Assembly (NCBI RefSeq): GCF_015354055.1
Contig: NZ_JACHTM010000002.1
Coordinates: 496,001-560,000 of the forward strand
Source: Thermaurantiacus tibetensis
GTDB lineage: Bacteria; Pseudomonadota; Alphaproteobacteria; Sphingomonadales; Sphingomonadaceae
Direction: 5' to 3'
Length of the DNA: 64,000 bases
A program made the translations under genes and the position numbers. Every line of letters begins with the position of its first letter. Position 1 is the stretch's first letter. Under the pieces are notes generated by a model. It did no database searches, was not told where the DNA came from, and worked only from the letters and a program-made list of their open reading frames with translations. Below are positions 17,856 through 25,496 of the stretch, one piece after another.

Positions 17856-19928
17856 ATGCGAAAGGCCCTTCTTGCCCTGATGCTGCTTGCCGCCGCCCCT
17901 CTACCCGCCGCCGAAGACCCGCATCTCTGGCTCGAGGAGGTGGAGGGCGAGCAGGCGCTTGCCTGGGTGCGCGCAGAGAACGCCCGCTACCTCCCCGAGC
18001 TCGAGTCGGTGCCCGGCTTCCGCGCGTGGCAGGCCCGCGCCCAGGAAATCCTCGAGGACCCCCGACGTCTGGCGCTGCCAACCGGTGCCCTGCCCTCGGG
18101 CCTGACCGACACGCAGGTCTTCAACGTCTGGCGCGATGCGAAGGCCGTGCGCGGGCTCTGGCGGATGAGCCCCCGCGCGGCGTGGGAAGCGGGGGCGCCG
18201 GAATGGACCACCCTTCTCGACCTCGACGCGCTCGAGGCCGAGGAGAAGAGGAACTGGCAGTGGGGCGGCGCGACGTGCCTGCCGCCCGACGTCCGCCGCT
18301 GCCTCGTCCGCCTGTCGGTCGGCGGGAAGGATTCGGTCGAGATCCGCGAGTTCGACACCGCGGAGCGCCGCTTCGTGCCGCTCGCGGACGGCGGCTTCCG
18401 CCTGCCCGACGCCAAGCAGCAGGTCGCCTGGCTCGACGAGAACCGGCTCCTCGTGGCGACTGCGGCAGAGCCCGTCACCACCTCGGGCTATGCCCGCGAG
18501 GTGCGGCTGTGGGAGCGGGGCACCCCCTTCGCTTCGGCCCGGCTGCTCGCCGAGGGAGAGGCGACCGACATGGGCATGTGGCCCCAGGCGTTCGGCACCG
18601 GCGAGGGCCGCCGCCACGTCATCGACCGCCGCGTCACCTTCTGGACCGGCAAGCTTCTGCACCTGATGGCCGACTGGTCGCTCGCCCCGGCCCCGCTCCC
18701 CGATGACGCCGACTTCCGCTTCATCGCCGACCTCGGCGACGGCAAGGGCCCCCGCGCCTTCGCCCTGCTCCGCTCGGACTTCGCGGGCATCCCTGCCGGC
18801 AGCCTCGTCGCCTACACGGTCCCGAACGTCACGCCGCTGGGGCCGGTCGAGCGGGTGTTCACGCCCGGCCCCACCCAGGCGATCCGAGACGTGCAGGCGA
18901 CCGGCCAGGCCCTCTACGTCCACCTCCTCGACAATGTCGCCGCGCGGGTCCTCCGGCTGACGCCGACCGCAGGCGGCTGGGCAGTGCGCGACGTGCCCGT
19001 GCCTCCCAACTCGGCAGTGACCCTTCTGGCGACCGACACCCGGGACACGCTCGCCTTCACGGTTGCCGACTTCACCACGCCCGACCGGCTGATGCTCGCC
19101 TCGGGCACGACTCCCCCTCGCGAGCTGGCGCGCAACCCCGCCTTCTTCGACGGCAGCCGGTTCGAGGTCACGCAGCGCTTCGCGACCTCAAAGGACGGCA
19201 CGCGCGTACCCTATTTCGTCGTCCGCCCGAGGGGGACGAAGGGGCCTCTGAAGACCCTGCTCTTTGCCTACGGCGGCTTCGAGATCCCGATGGTGCCGGC
19301 GTATCCGAGCCCCGACGTCATCATGTGGCTCGAGCAGGGCGGGCAGTATGTGCTCGGCAACATCCGCGGCGGCGGCGAGTTCGGCCCCCGCTGGCACCAG
19401 GCGGCGCTGCGCGAGAAGCGGCAGGCGAGCTATGACGACCTTCACGCCATCGCCGAGGACCTGAAGCGCCGGAAGCTGGCCAGCCGCATCGCCGTCCATG
19501 GCCGCTCGAACGGCGGGCTGATGGCAAGCGTCGCCTACACCCAGCGCCCCGACCTCTACGATGGGGCGATGGTGGGCGTGCCGCTCGCCGACATGCGCCG
19601 CTACCATCTCCTCCTCGCTGGCGCCTCGTGGATGGCCGAATATGGCAACCCCGACACCGACGACTGGGCGTTCATCTCCCGCTATTCGCCCTACCAGAAC
19701 ATCCGCGCCGGCGTGCGCTATCCGCGCGTCTTCTTCTACACTTCCACCAAGGACGATCGCGTCCACCCTGGTCATGCCCGCAAGATGGCCGCGCGGATGG
19801 AGGAGCTCGGCCACCCCATCTATTACTACGAGAATGTGGACGGCGGCCACGCCGGGGTCGCGAACCTGAAGGAGAGCGCCTATCGCGCCGCGCTGTTCCT
19901 CGCCTACCTGAACCGCGAACTGAAGTGA
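17856..19928 (+). CDS. Secreted prolyl oligopeptidase family (S9) peptidase
   Basis: 690 residues with a signal peptide (MRKALLALMLLAAAPLPAA), so probably periplasmic. The N-terminal half should be the beta-propeller that gates the active site; the C-terminal alpha/beta-hydrolase domain contains GGFEIPM, NIRGGGEFGPRWHQ and the catalytic triad Ser551 (HGRSNGGLM), Asp634 (KDDRVHPGHA) and His665 (DGGHAG). Such enzymes cut short proline-containing peptides. It lies between nadA and nadC, and its stop overlaps the nadC start by 4 bases (GTGA). Confidence 0.93.
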   Translation: MRKALLALMLLAAAPLPAAEDPHLWLEEVEGEQALAWVRAENARYLPELESVPGFRAWQARAQEILEDPRRLALPTGALPSGLTDTQVFNVWRDAKAVRGLWRMSPRAAWEAGAPEWTTLLDLDALEAEEKRNWQWGGATCLPPDVRRCLVRLSVGGKDSVEIREFDTAERRFVPLADGGFRLPDAKQQVAWLDENRLLVATAAEPVTTSGYAREVRLWERGTPFASARLLAEGEATDMGMWPQAFGTGEGRRHVIDRRVTFWTGKLLHLMADWSLAPAPLPDDADFRFIADLGDGKGPRAFALLRSDFAGIPAGSLVAYTVPNVTPLGPVERVFTPGPTQAIRDVQATGQALYVHLLDNVAARVLRLTPTAGGWAVRDVPVPPNSAVTLLATDTRDTLAFTVADFTTPDRLMLASGTTPPRELARNPAFFDGSRFEVTQRFATSKDGTRVPYFVVRPRGTKGPLKTLLFAYGGFEIPMVPAYPSPDVIMWLEQGGQYVLGNIRGGGEFGPRWHQAALREKRQASYDDLHAIAEDLKRRKLASRIAVHGRSNGGLMASVAYTQRPDLYDGAMVGVPLADMRRYHLLLAGASWMAEYGNPDTDDWAFISRYSPYQNIRAGVRYPRVFFYTSTKDDRVHPGHARKMAARMEELGHPIYYYENVDGGHAGVANLKESAYRAALFLAYLNRELK

Positions 19929-20782
19929 CCTCGCCCTCGCTTCCCGGGTTCGACGCGGGCGCCTTCGTGGCAGCGACGCTTGCCGAGGACCTCGGCGGGC
20001 GGGTTTCGGTCGAGGGCGACATCACCGCCGTGGCAGCCATTCCGGCCGGCGCGACGCTTTCAGCGGTCCTTGCCGCGCGGCAGCCGCTCGTTCCGGCCGG
20101 CCTGTGGCTCGTGCCGCGCTTCTTCGCTGCGCTCGACCCGGAGAGCCGCTGCGAACCCCTCGCCGAGGACGGCACGCCGGTCGCGGCCGGCACGGCGCTC
20201 CTGCGCGTCTCGGGCAACGCCCGGGCGCTGCTCGCCGCCGAGCGCAGCGCGCTCAACACGCTCCAGCACCTCTCGGGCATCGCGACGCTCACCCGCGCCC
20301 ATGTCGACGCCATCGCCGGGACGGGCGCGACGCTGCTCGACACGCGCAAGACGCTGCCGGGCTTACGCGCGCTCGAGAAATACGCCGTGCGCATGGGCGG
20401 CGGCACCAACCACCGCATGGGCCTTTTCGACGCGCCGATGGTGAAGGACAACCACATCGCCGCCGCCGGGTCGGTGCGGGCCGCAGTCGCTGCCTGCAAG
20501 GCCGCCGGGCTTGCCGGTATCACCGTCGAGGTGGACCGGCTCGACCAGATCGAGGAGGCGCTCGCTGCCGGCGCCGACCGCCTCCTCCTCGACAACATGG
20601 ACGTGCCCACGCTGCGCGCGGCCGTCGCCCTCGTCGCCGGCCGGGTGCCGACGGAGGCCTCGGGCGGCGTCACGCTCGAGACCATCCGCGCCATCGCCGA
20701 GACCGGGGTCACCTTCATCTCGGTCGGCCGGCTGACCCAGTCGGCACCGGCCGCCGACATCGGCATGGACTATGCGCCGTGA
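19925..20782 (+). CDS. nadC: Nicotinate-nucleotide pyrophosphorylase (quinolinate phosphoribosyltransferase)
   Basis: 285 residues from a GTG overlapping the peptidase stop. Converts quinolinate and PRPP to nicotinate mononucleotide, the step after NadA. Motifs seen: LAEDLGGRVSVEGDIT, ERSALNTLQHLSGIAT, LDTRKTLPGLRALEKYAV, GGGTNHRMGLFD, VKDNHI and EASGGVTLETI. These cover the quinolinate- and PRPP-binding residues. Its stop overlaps the DUF952 gene by 4 bases. Confidence 0.95.
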   Translation: MTSPSLPGFDAGAFVAATLAEDLGGRVSVEGDITAVAAIPAGATLSAVLAARQPLVPAGLWLVPRFFAALDPESRCEPLAEDGTPVAAGTALLRVSGNARALLAAERSALNTLQHLSGIATLTRAHVDAIAGTGATLLDTRKTLPGLRALEKYAVRMGGGTNHRMGLFDAPMVKDNHIAAAGSVRAAVAACKAAGLAGITVEVDRLDQIEEALAAGADRLLLDNMDVPTLRAAVALVAGRVPTEASGGVTLETIRAIAETGVTFISVGRLTQSAPAADIGMDYAP

Positions 20783-21090
20783 CGCGCGCCTCCGTCACGC
20801 TCCTCAAGGTGTTCCGCGCGGCCGAATGGGAAACGCTTCAGAAGGATGGGGGCTTCGCCGGCTCGCCCGACGATCGGCGCGACGGCTTCATCCACCTCTC
20901 GACCGAGGAGCAGCTCGAGGGCACGCTCGCGAAGCACTTCGCCGGCGAGGCAGGGCTGATCGTCGCCGAGGTCGTCCTTCCGCCCGGGGACCCGGCGCTG
21001 CGCTTCGAGCCCTCGCGCGGCGGCCAGCTCTTCCCCCACCTCTACCGCCCGCTTCGCCGCGAGGAGTGCCGCCCCCGGGCAGGGGGCTGA
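20779..21090 (+). CDS. DUF952 family protein
   Basis: 103 residues from a GTG overlapping the nadC stop. The family pattern is clear: LLKVFRAAEWETL at the start, RDGFIHLSTEEQLEGTLAKHF in the middle and EPSRGGQLFPHLYRPL near the end. DUF952 proteins are small cytosolic proteins distantly related to ADP-ribosyl-binding folds; no reaction has been assigned that I can rely on. Last gene of the nadA-peptidase-nadC set, convergent with the glycine-zipper gene. Confidence 0.85.
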   Translation: MTRASVTLLKVFRAAEWETLQKDGGFAGSPDDRRDGFIHLSTEEQLEGTLAKHFAGEAGLIVAEVVLPPGDPALRFEPSRGGQLFPHLYRPLRREECRPRAGG

Positions 21091-21153
21091 GAGCCCGTTG
21101 GTCTGGTCCGCTCCCCGGGGGTCGGCAGGGCCGCCGGGGCGGCCCGCGTCGGG

Positions 21154-21660
21154 TCAGCAGCGACCGTCGTTGCGGTCGATCGAACGGCCGATGAGCCCGC
21201 CGGCCGCGGCACCCGCGATGGCGCCTGCGGTGCGGTCGCGGGCGACCTGGCTGCCGACAAGCCCGCCGAGCGCCGCTCCGGCTACCAGCCCGCCGGTGCC
21301 GCGGTCGCGATGGCGGCATTCCTCGCGCCAGCGGGCGTCGCGCCGCCCGTCCCGGCGGTCGTCCCAGCGGGCGTCGCGCCAGCGCCGGTCATCGCGGCGG
21401 GCCTCGCGAAGGCCGTCGCGCCAGCCGGCCTCGTAGCTTCGCGCGTCGCCCCGCACCCGGTAGCGCCGGTCGCGCAGCGCATCCTCGAAGCCCCGCTCAT
21501 ACGCACGGCGGTCGAAACGCCGGTCATCCCAGCGGTCATCCCAGCGGGCCTCCCGCCAGCCGTGGGCCGGAGCCCAGCCGGGCGGGCCGGCGAGCGCCGG
21601 TGCGGCAAGCGCCGCGGAAACGGCGGTGGCAAGCGCTGCGCGCAGGATCCTCGGTTGCAT
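21154..21660 (-). CDS. Exported glycine-zipper protein, Arg/Asp-rich
   Basis: 168 residues with a signal peptide (MQPRILRAALATAVSAALAAPALA). The middle (about residues 35-120) is extremely rich in Arg, Asp and Trp in imperfect short repeats (WDDRWDDRRFDRR, RRDDRRWRDARWDDRRDGRR). The C-terminus is a glycine zipper, GGLVAGAALGGLVGSQVA followed by GAIAGAAAGGLIGRSIDRN, a membrane-inserting type common in outer-membrane-associated lipoprotein-like proteins. The start is supported by GAGGAGA seven bases upstream; an earlier in-frame ATG would bury the signal peptide. Function unknown, probably envelope-related. Confidence 0.8.
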   Translation of the reverse strand: MQPRILRAALATAVSAALAAPALAGPPGWAPAHGWREARWDDRWDDRRFDRRAYERGFEDALRDRRYRVRGDARSYEAGWRDGLREARRDDRRWRDARWDDRRDGRRDARWREECRHRDRGTGGLVAGAALGGLVGSQVARDRTAGAIAGAAAGGLIGRSIDRNDGRC

Positions 21661-21965
21661 CGGTCGTCTCCTCAGGTTGGCCCATGCATGCTGCCTCAGG
21701 GGCCCTGAATTTGCCGCAACATCCAGTTCAGCTGCGGGCAAGCGTGCCCTGTGCGGGACGGCGCGAAGGAAGGCCAGGATCAGGCAACGGAAGGCGTGAT
21801 GCCGCGGGCGGGACCGACCCGTGTCTCAGCGCGTGCCACCGCGTCTCTCGAAGACAAAGGCTTCAGCGTCTTAGACTTCCGTTGTGTTTGACCGGCGCAC
21901 TCAGGGCATGCACCAAACGCATGCAGGTGTATGGACCGCTGCGTGGACAGGCGGAGGCGCGGGGC
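21661..21965. other. Intergenic region between glycine-zipper gene and integrase
   Basis: No credible gene. It should carry the minus-strand promoter of the glycine-zipper gene and the plus-strand promoter of the integrase. Two GCATGC palindromes (21906-21911 and 21919-21924) lie about 45 bases before the integrase start, and a TTGACC stands at about 21887. This stretch is lower in GC than the surroundings, as expected at the left end of acquired DNA. Confidence 0.45.
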
Positions 21966-23189
21966 ATGGGCAGGCGGCTTTCGGCGCGGCGCGTCGAGAC
22001 GGCCGGCGAGGGCTGGCACTTCGACGGGGCAGGCTCGGGCCTCGCGCTCCGGGTGCGGGGCAATAGCCGCTCCTGGGTGCTCCGGGTGCGCATGGACGGC
22101 CGCCAGCGTGACATCGGCCTTGGCCGCTGGCCTGACGTGTCCCTTGCCATGGCGCGGCAGCGGGCCGCCGAAATGCGCCGCGCCATTGCCGAGGGCCGCG
22201 ACCCCGTGGCCGAGCGCAGGGCCGCGCGGGCGGTGCCGACGCTGGCGCAGGCGCTCGAGGCGTGGATCGCCAAGGAAGCGCCGGGCTGGAAGGGCGGCGC
22301 AGACGGCCACACGGCGCGGGCAACGCCCAGGCTGTTCGCCCGCCACCTGCCGGCGCTCATGGGCCGGCGCGTCAACCGCATCGACGAAAAGACCATCGTG
22401 GCCGCGCTCGCACCGGTGTGGATCGCGCGGCAGGAGACGGGGCGCAAGCTCATGGAGCGGCTGCGGGGCACGCTCCGGCTTGCCAAGGCGCAGGGCCATT
22501 GCGGCGGCATCGACTGGGAGGAGGTGGCCGAGGCGCTGCCCTCGGTGCGGCGCGAGGTGGCGCACCATGGCATGCTGCCGTTACCTGAGGTGCCGGGCTT
22601 CGGGCGCCACCTTGCAGCGCGCGACACCTGGGCGGCGCGGGCGCTCGCCTTCGTGCTCCTGACCGCCTGCCGCTCGGGCGAGGCGCGAGGCGCAGAATGG
22701 GCCGAGATCGACGCGGGGGCGGGCCTGTGGACCATCCCCGCCAGCCGCATGAAGGCGCGCCGCGAACATCTGGTGCCGCTCTCGAAGCCGGCGCTGGCGC
22801 TCCTCGAACGCTGCCGGGAGGAGGGGCAGGCGCTGCATCCGGACTGCCCGCTGCTGTTCCCGAGCCCCGCGAGCGGCAAGCCGTTGAGCGACGTGGCGCT
22901 TGCCAGGCTGCTGCGCGAGGCGGGCCACAAGGGCGCGACCGTCCACGGCTTCCGCTCGGCCTTCCGGTCATGGGCGGCGGAGACGGGCGCAAGCCGCGAG
23001 GTGGCCGAGGCGTGCCTTGCCCATGCCCCCGAGGGCGGCGCGGTGGAACGGGCCTACCAGCGCGCGGCGATGATCGAGCGCAAGCGCAGCCTCCTCGACG
23101 CATGGGCCGCCTTCGTCACCGGCGAGGCCGAAGCGGGCCGGGTGGTGCCGCTGCGCGGCGTGGGGCTGGAGGCCGGAGACTGCGGTTGA
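21966..23189 (+). CDS. Tyrosine recombinase, P4-type integrase
   Basis: 407 residues, apparently intact. An N-terminal arm-binding DUF4102-like domain (GLALRVRGNSRSWVLRVRMDGR, IGLGRWPDVSLAMARQRAAE) precedes a core-binding domain (PTLAQALEAWIAKEAPGWKG) and the catalytic domain. Catalytic residues visible: Arg in LTACRSGEARGAEW, Lys in SRMKARREHLVPLS, HxxR in HGFRSAFRSWA, His in CLAHAPEGGAVE and the nucleophile Tyr in RAYQRAAMIERKR. Such integrases insert elements into the 3' ends of tRNA genes; a tRNA-Thr lies 1.65 kb downstream. ATG chosen for GGAGG at 21953-21957; an ATG at 21921 is possible. No excisionase gene was found. Confidence 0.92.
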   Translation: MGRRLSARRVETAGEGWHFDGAGSGLALRVRGNSRSWVLRVRMDGRQRDIGLGRWPDVSLAMARQRAAEMRRAIAEGRDPVAERRAARAVPTLAQALEAWIAKEAPGWKGGADGHTARATPRLFARHLPALMGRRVNRIDEKTIVAALAPVWIARQETGRKLMERLRGTLRLAKAQGHCGGIDWEEVAEALPSVRREVAHHGMLPLPEVPGFGRHLAARDTWAARALAFVLLTACRSGEARGAEWAEIDAGAGLWTIPASRMKARREHLVPLSKPALALLERCREEGQALHPDCPLLFPSPASGKPLSDVALARLLREAGHKGATVHGFRSAFRSWAAETGASREVAEACLAHAPEGGAVERAYQRAAMIERKRSLLDAWAAFVTGEAEAGRVVPLRGVGLEAGDCG

Positions 23190-23438
23190 CTCGCTGAGCG
23201 TTCTTGACATGTTCGCCACGGCGCGCGCGGGTGACCGGCGCGAGCCGGGGCGGGATGCGCCGAGGGACGGTCCTTCGGGCGGGCGGCGGGACGCTCCTGC
23301 CGCGATTGGCGGGATGCCACCGGGGCAGCCGCGCTCCGTGTAAGCCATGCCCCCCCACCTCCGATAAGGTGCCGTTGTGCTCGTCACCGTGCGCGCAGGC
23401 TGCGAGCGGCTATGCGTCTCAAGAGCTAAGCTTTTCCG
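23190..23438. other. Non-coding spacer downstream of integrase
   Basis: No reading frame here resembles a protein; frames on both strands are low-complexity Arg/Gly/Pro translations of GC-rich DNA. It probably belongs to the decayed element. A short TTGACAT at about 23203 could be part of a promoter, but no matching -10 box was convincing. Confidence 0.4.
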
Positions 23439-23790
23439 ATGAATCCAGGTCGGGGCGCTCCGGCCGGCCAGAATCGGCGGTGGACGCTGTTCCGGCCCGG
23501 GGAGATCGCGCGTCTCGCGGCCCTGAGCGCTCGGACTCGGCCGGCCGGGCACGACCTTGCCGCCTCCGGACAGCCGGGCGAACCCTCGCAGGAGCCGGCT
23601 GCCGTCGCCATCCGGCAGGAAGTCCGGAGTTATGTCAGGGCCTTGGACCGGGCGGCGCGGATGGCGTCCCTTGTCGGGAACCCGGAGGGGCTGGCGGCGG
23701 CGGTCGAGGCGCCGGCGTGGCGCTCGGGCCTCGACCCCGAGGCGCTTGCGGACCTCCTGCGGCGCGCGGCGGCGGCCCTGGTTCCCCGCC
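23439..23790 (+). pseudogene. Hypothetical N-terminal fragment fused to Toprim remnant
   Basis: From ATG at 23439 the frame reads a plausible protein for about 115 residues (WTLFRPGEIARLAALSA, RSYVRALDRAARMASLVGNP, AAVEAPAWRSGLDPEALADL). It then degenerates into Arg/Pro-rich sequence where the next frame picks up a recognisable Toprim end. I do not recognise the family. A frameshift or fusion near 23780-23790 is the simplest reading. No good ribosome binding site precedes the ATG, so expression is doubtful. Confidence 0.35.
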
Positions 23791-24024
23791 TGGGCCGCGC
23801 TCTCGGCCGGAGAGCTGGCGCGGTTCCCGATCCTGCCCGGCATCGAGTTCCTCCGGGCCTGAGCGGACAGCGACGCCCCGGGTCTCGACGCAGCGCGGAC
23901 CCTGTGTCGGCGCGACACGGACGGGGGCCGGCATGCCGAGCTGATCCGGCCCAAGGCCGAGGGCACGGACCTCGCGGACCTCTTGGAAGCCCGGCTCCGG
24001 GCGAAAATCTCCCCACGCGCCTAA
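23779..24024 (+). pseudogene. Toprim (primase-type) domain remnant, broken
   Basis: Reading in the frame of 23779 gives WFPAWAALSAGELARFPILP, then GIEFLRA, an in-frame TGA at 23860-23862, ADSDAPGLDAARTL and LIRPKAEGTDLADLL before a TAA at 24022. In intact relatives the pattern is roughly LPGIE, a hydrophobic strand, AD-D-PG-AA and a final TDF-DLL, as at the end of Toprim domains of phage- and island-borne primases. The DSD-type acidic motif is preserved, but the stop interrupts it and no N-terminal primase portion is present. It is a relic supporting the idea of a decayed integrative element. Confidence 0.55.
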
Positions 24025-24094
24025 AACCGGCTGGCCGGCGGTTTCCAGCAGCCCGCGCCAGAAGGTTCCTACCCCCCCACCCCCGGACGCGGCG

Positions 24095-24382
24095 CTAGCC
24101 CTGCTTCTCGGCCTCGCGCACTGCGCCTTCGAGGGTTGCGACGATGCGCGTCTGCCAGCCCGGCCCGCCAGCCCGGAAATGGGCAATCACATGGCGCGGC
24201 AGCCGCAATGCCACCTGCTGCCTGTCCGAGCGCGTGGAGCCCTTCGGCCGCCCGGGCCGCCGTGGAAAGGCGGCGGCAAGCTCCGGAAACTCGGAAACCG
24301 GCCGGGCGCGGGCAAAATCCTCCGCCGTCCATTCGGGGTTGTCATCGTCGAACACGGGCGGACGCTCAGTCCTGCGCGGCAT
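24095..24382 (-). CDS. brnA: BrnA-family antitoxin
   Basis: 95 residues. The N-terminal PPVFDDDNPEWTAEDFARAR block is a hallmark of BrnA, followed by a ribbon-helix-helix DNA-binding part: QQVALRLPRHVIAHFRAGG then GWQTRIVATLEGAVRE. BrnA neutralises the BrnT ribonuclease and represses the operon by binding its promoter. It starts inside the expected end of brnT, as is usual for this operon. The gene appears intact although its toxin is frameshifted. Such pairs are common passengers of mobile DNA. Confidence 0.85.
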   Translation of the reverse strand: MPRRTERPPVFDDDNPEWTAEDFARARPVSEFPELAAAFPRRPGRPKGSTRSDRQQVALRLPRHVIAHFRAGGPGWQTRIVATLEGAVREAEKQG

Positions 24383-24621
24383 GGCGTCTGATCGCCTTCC
24401 TGCGCGCGGCGGAGCGAAATCACCCGCACCCGCCCTTCGCGCAGCGTGACGGCGGTGCAATGCGGCCGGCCGTCGATGAGGCCGAAGAGGCGAAAGCGCG
24501 GCTCCTCGAACCGCGCGTCCGGCACCACGGCCAGAACCTCGACCTCGACCGCCCGGGCCAGCGACAGGCCGTGCTTGGCGATGGTCGCGGTATCCTTGGC
24601 CGGATCGAACGCGATGTCCAC
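24366..24621 (-). pseudogene. brnT: BrnT-family toxin gene, frameshifted near its 3' end
   Basis: From GTG at 24621 the first 73 codons match BrnT RNases: DIAFDPAKDTATIAKHGLSL at the start and RVRVISLRRA at the end. After Ala73 the actual frame leaves the family pattern and runs on through brnA to 24187. Shifting the frame in a GC-alternating tract at about 24400-24410 gives RKAIRRHAAQD and a TGA at 24368-24366 overlapping brnA, just as brnT usually ends. Loss of one GC unit would explain it. Whether the 145-residue run-on product is active cannot be judged; the usual basic C-terminal helix is lost. A sequencing error is possible. Confidence 0.7.
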
Positions 24622-24841
24622 CGATTTCCCGTGGCGACGCGAAACCCCCGCGACAAGGCCAGGCTTGCTGAAGCCCGGGCCAAGCGGGAAGCTGGCAACC
24701 GGCGGGGCACCGCCGCCCCACAAGGTATCGTGGAACCCGCCTCAGCCGGCCTCGGACGGCGCCGCCCCAGGGGCAGCCGCATGGCCTGGCTCGGAAGCCG
24801 TCCAAAGACCCCAGTCGAAACAGCGGTCTGTCTGGAAACTA
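24622..24841. other. Spacer between brnT and tRNA-Thr
   Basis: Nothing coding is recognisable on either strand. The minus-strand promoter of the brnTA operon is expected just upstream of 24621, but I could not pick a confident -35/-10 pair. No duplicate of the tRNA 3' end is present here. Confidence 0.4.
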
Positions 24842-24917
24842 TGGTGCCGCTTGTCAGACTCGAACTGACGACCCCATCATTACGAATGATGTGCTCTACC
24901 GGCTGAGCTAAAGCGGC
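24842..24917 (-). tRNA. tRNA-Thr (anticodon CGT)
   Basis: 76 bases with encoded CCA. The acceptor stem GCCGCTT pairs with AAGCGGC over 7 bp, and the discriminator base is A. The D-stem is GCTC/GAGC. The anticodon stem CATCA/TGATG encloses loop TTCGTAA, giving anticodon CGT, which reads ACG (Thr). The T-stem GTCAG/CTGAC has loop TTCGAGT. All arms fold without mismatch. Its 3' end faces the integrase side, making it the likely past integration target of the decayed element. Confidence 0.95.
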
Positions 24918-24995
24918 CCGGGCCCTCGGGAGGACAGGAGGGGCCTACCAGCGGCGGGCCTTGGTTTCAAGGCACGGCCGGACTAGGCGGCAAGC

Positions 24996-25448
24996 GTGAC
25001 CGACCCGCTCCGCCACCTCGGCCAGGCAAGCCCCCTGCCCGCCTCGCCCGAGGCCGCCGTCCTCGACTACCCGCCCAACCCGCACCCGGGCGTGCCCTAC
25101 CTCGTGCGCTTCACCTGCCCCGAGTTCACCTCGCTCTGCCCGGTGACCGGCCAGCCCGACTTCGCCCACCTCGTCATCGACTATGTGCCCGACGCCCGGA
25201 TCGTCGAGTCGAAGTCGCTCAAGCTCTTCCTTGGCAGCTTCCGGAACCACGCCGGGTTCCACGAGGCAGTCACCGTCGGCATCGGCCGCAGGCTCGCCGA
25301 GGAGATGGCGCCTGCCTGGCTCAGGATCGGCGGCTACTGGTACCCGCGCGGCGGCATCCCCATCGACGTCTTCTGGCAGACCGGCGCACCGCCCGCCGGC
25401 CTCTGGGTGCCGGACCAGGGCGTTCCTCCCTATCGCGGGAGGGGATGA
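24996..25448 (+). CDS. queF: NADPH-dependent 7-cyano-7-deazaguanine reductase QueF
   Basis: 150 residues, the short monodomain QueF form. Catalytic Cys48 is in [13 protein letters not shown], with the general acid/base Asp55 in the same block. The substrate and NADPH motif [16 protein letters not shown] follows, and the protein ends [14 protein letters not shown]. The enzyme reduces preQ0 to preQ1 in queuosine tRNA modification. It starts with a GTG at normal distance from the tRNA gene and is alone; no other que genes are adjacent. Confidence 0.95.
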   Translation: MTDPLRHLGQASPLPASPEAAVLDYPPNPHPGVPYLVRFTCPEFTSLCPVTGQPDFAHLVIDYVPDARIVESKSLKLFLGSFRNHAGFHEAVTVGIGRRLAEEMAPAWLRIGGYWYPRGGIPIDVFWQTGAPPAGLWVPDQGVPPYRGRG

Positions 25449-25496
25449 GAACGGGCCCGGCCGCTAGCAGGCAGGCGAACGAGAGGGAGGACGGGA

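Noticed and set aside
21310-21708. Plus-strand frame opposite the glycine-zipper gene that reads as an Ala/Pro/Val-rich protein
   Set aside because: It is the complement of an Arg/Asp-repeat gene that has a signal peptide and a clear ribosome binding site; the plus frame has neither.
21849-21880. Short AAGAC/GTCTT stem upstream of the integrase as a possible tRNA or tmRNA fragment
   Set aside because: The stem is only 5 bp and no tRNA-like T-arm or acceptor pairing is present.
23140-23160. A TGGTGCCGCT stretch matching the 3' end of the tRNA-Thr as a possible attachment-site copy
   Set aside because: Only 10 bases match, it lies inside the integrase coding sequence, and similar strings occur by chance elsewhere (for example near 22770).
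22968-23966. Minus-strand 332-codon open frame opposite the integrase end and spacer
   Set aside because: Low-complexity Arg/Ser/Gly/Pro translation, antisense to the integrase, with no start signal or family resemblance.
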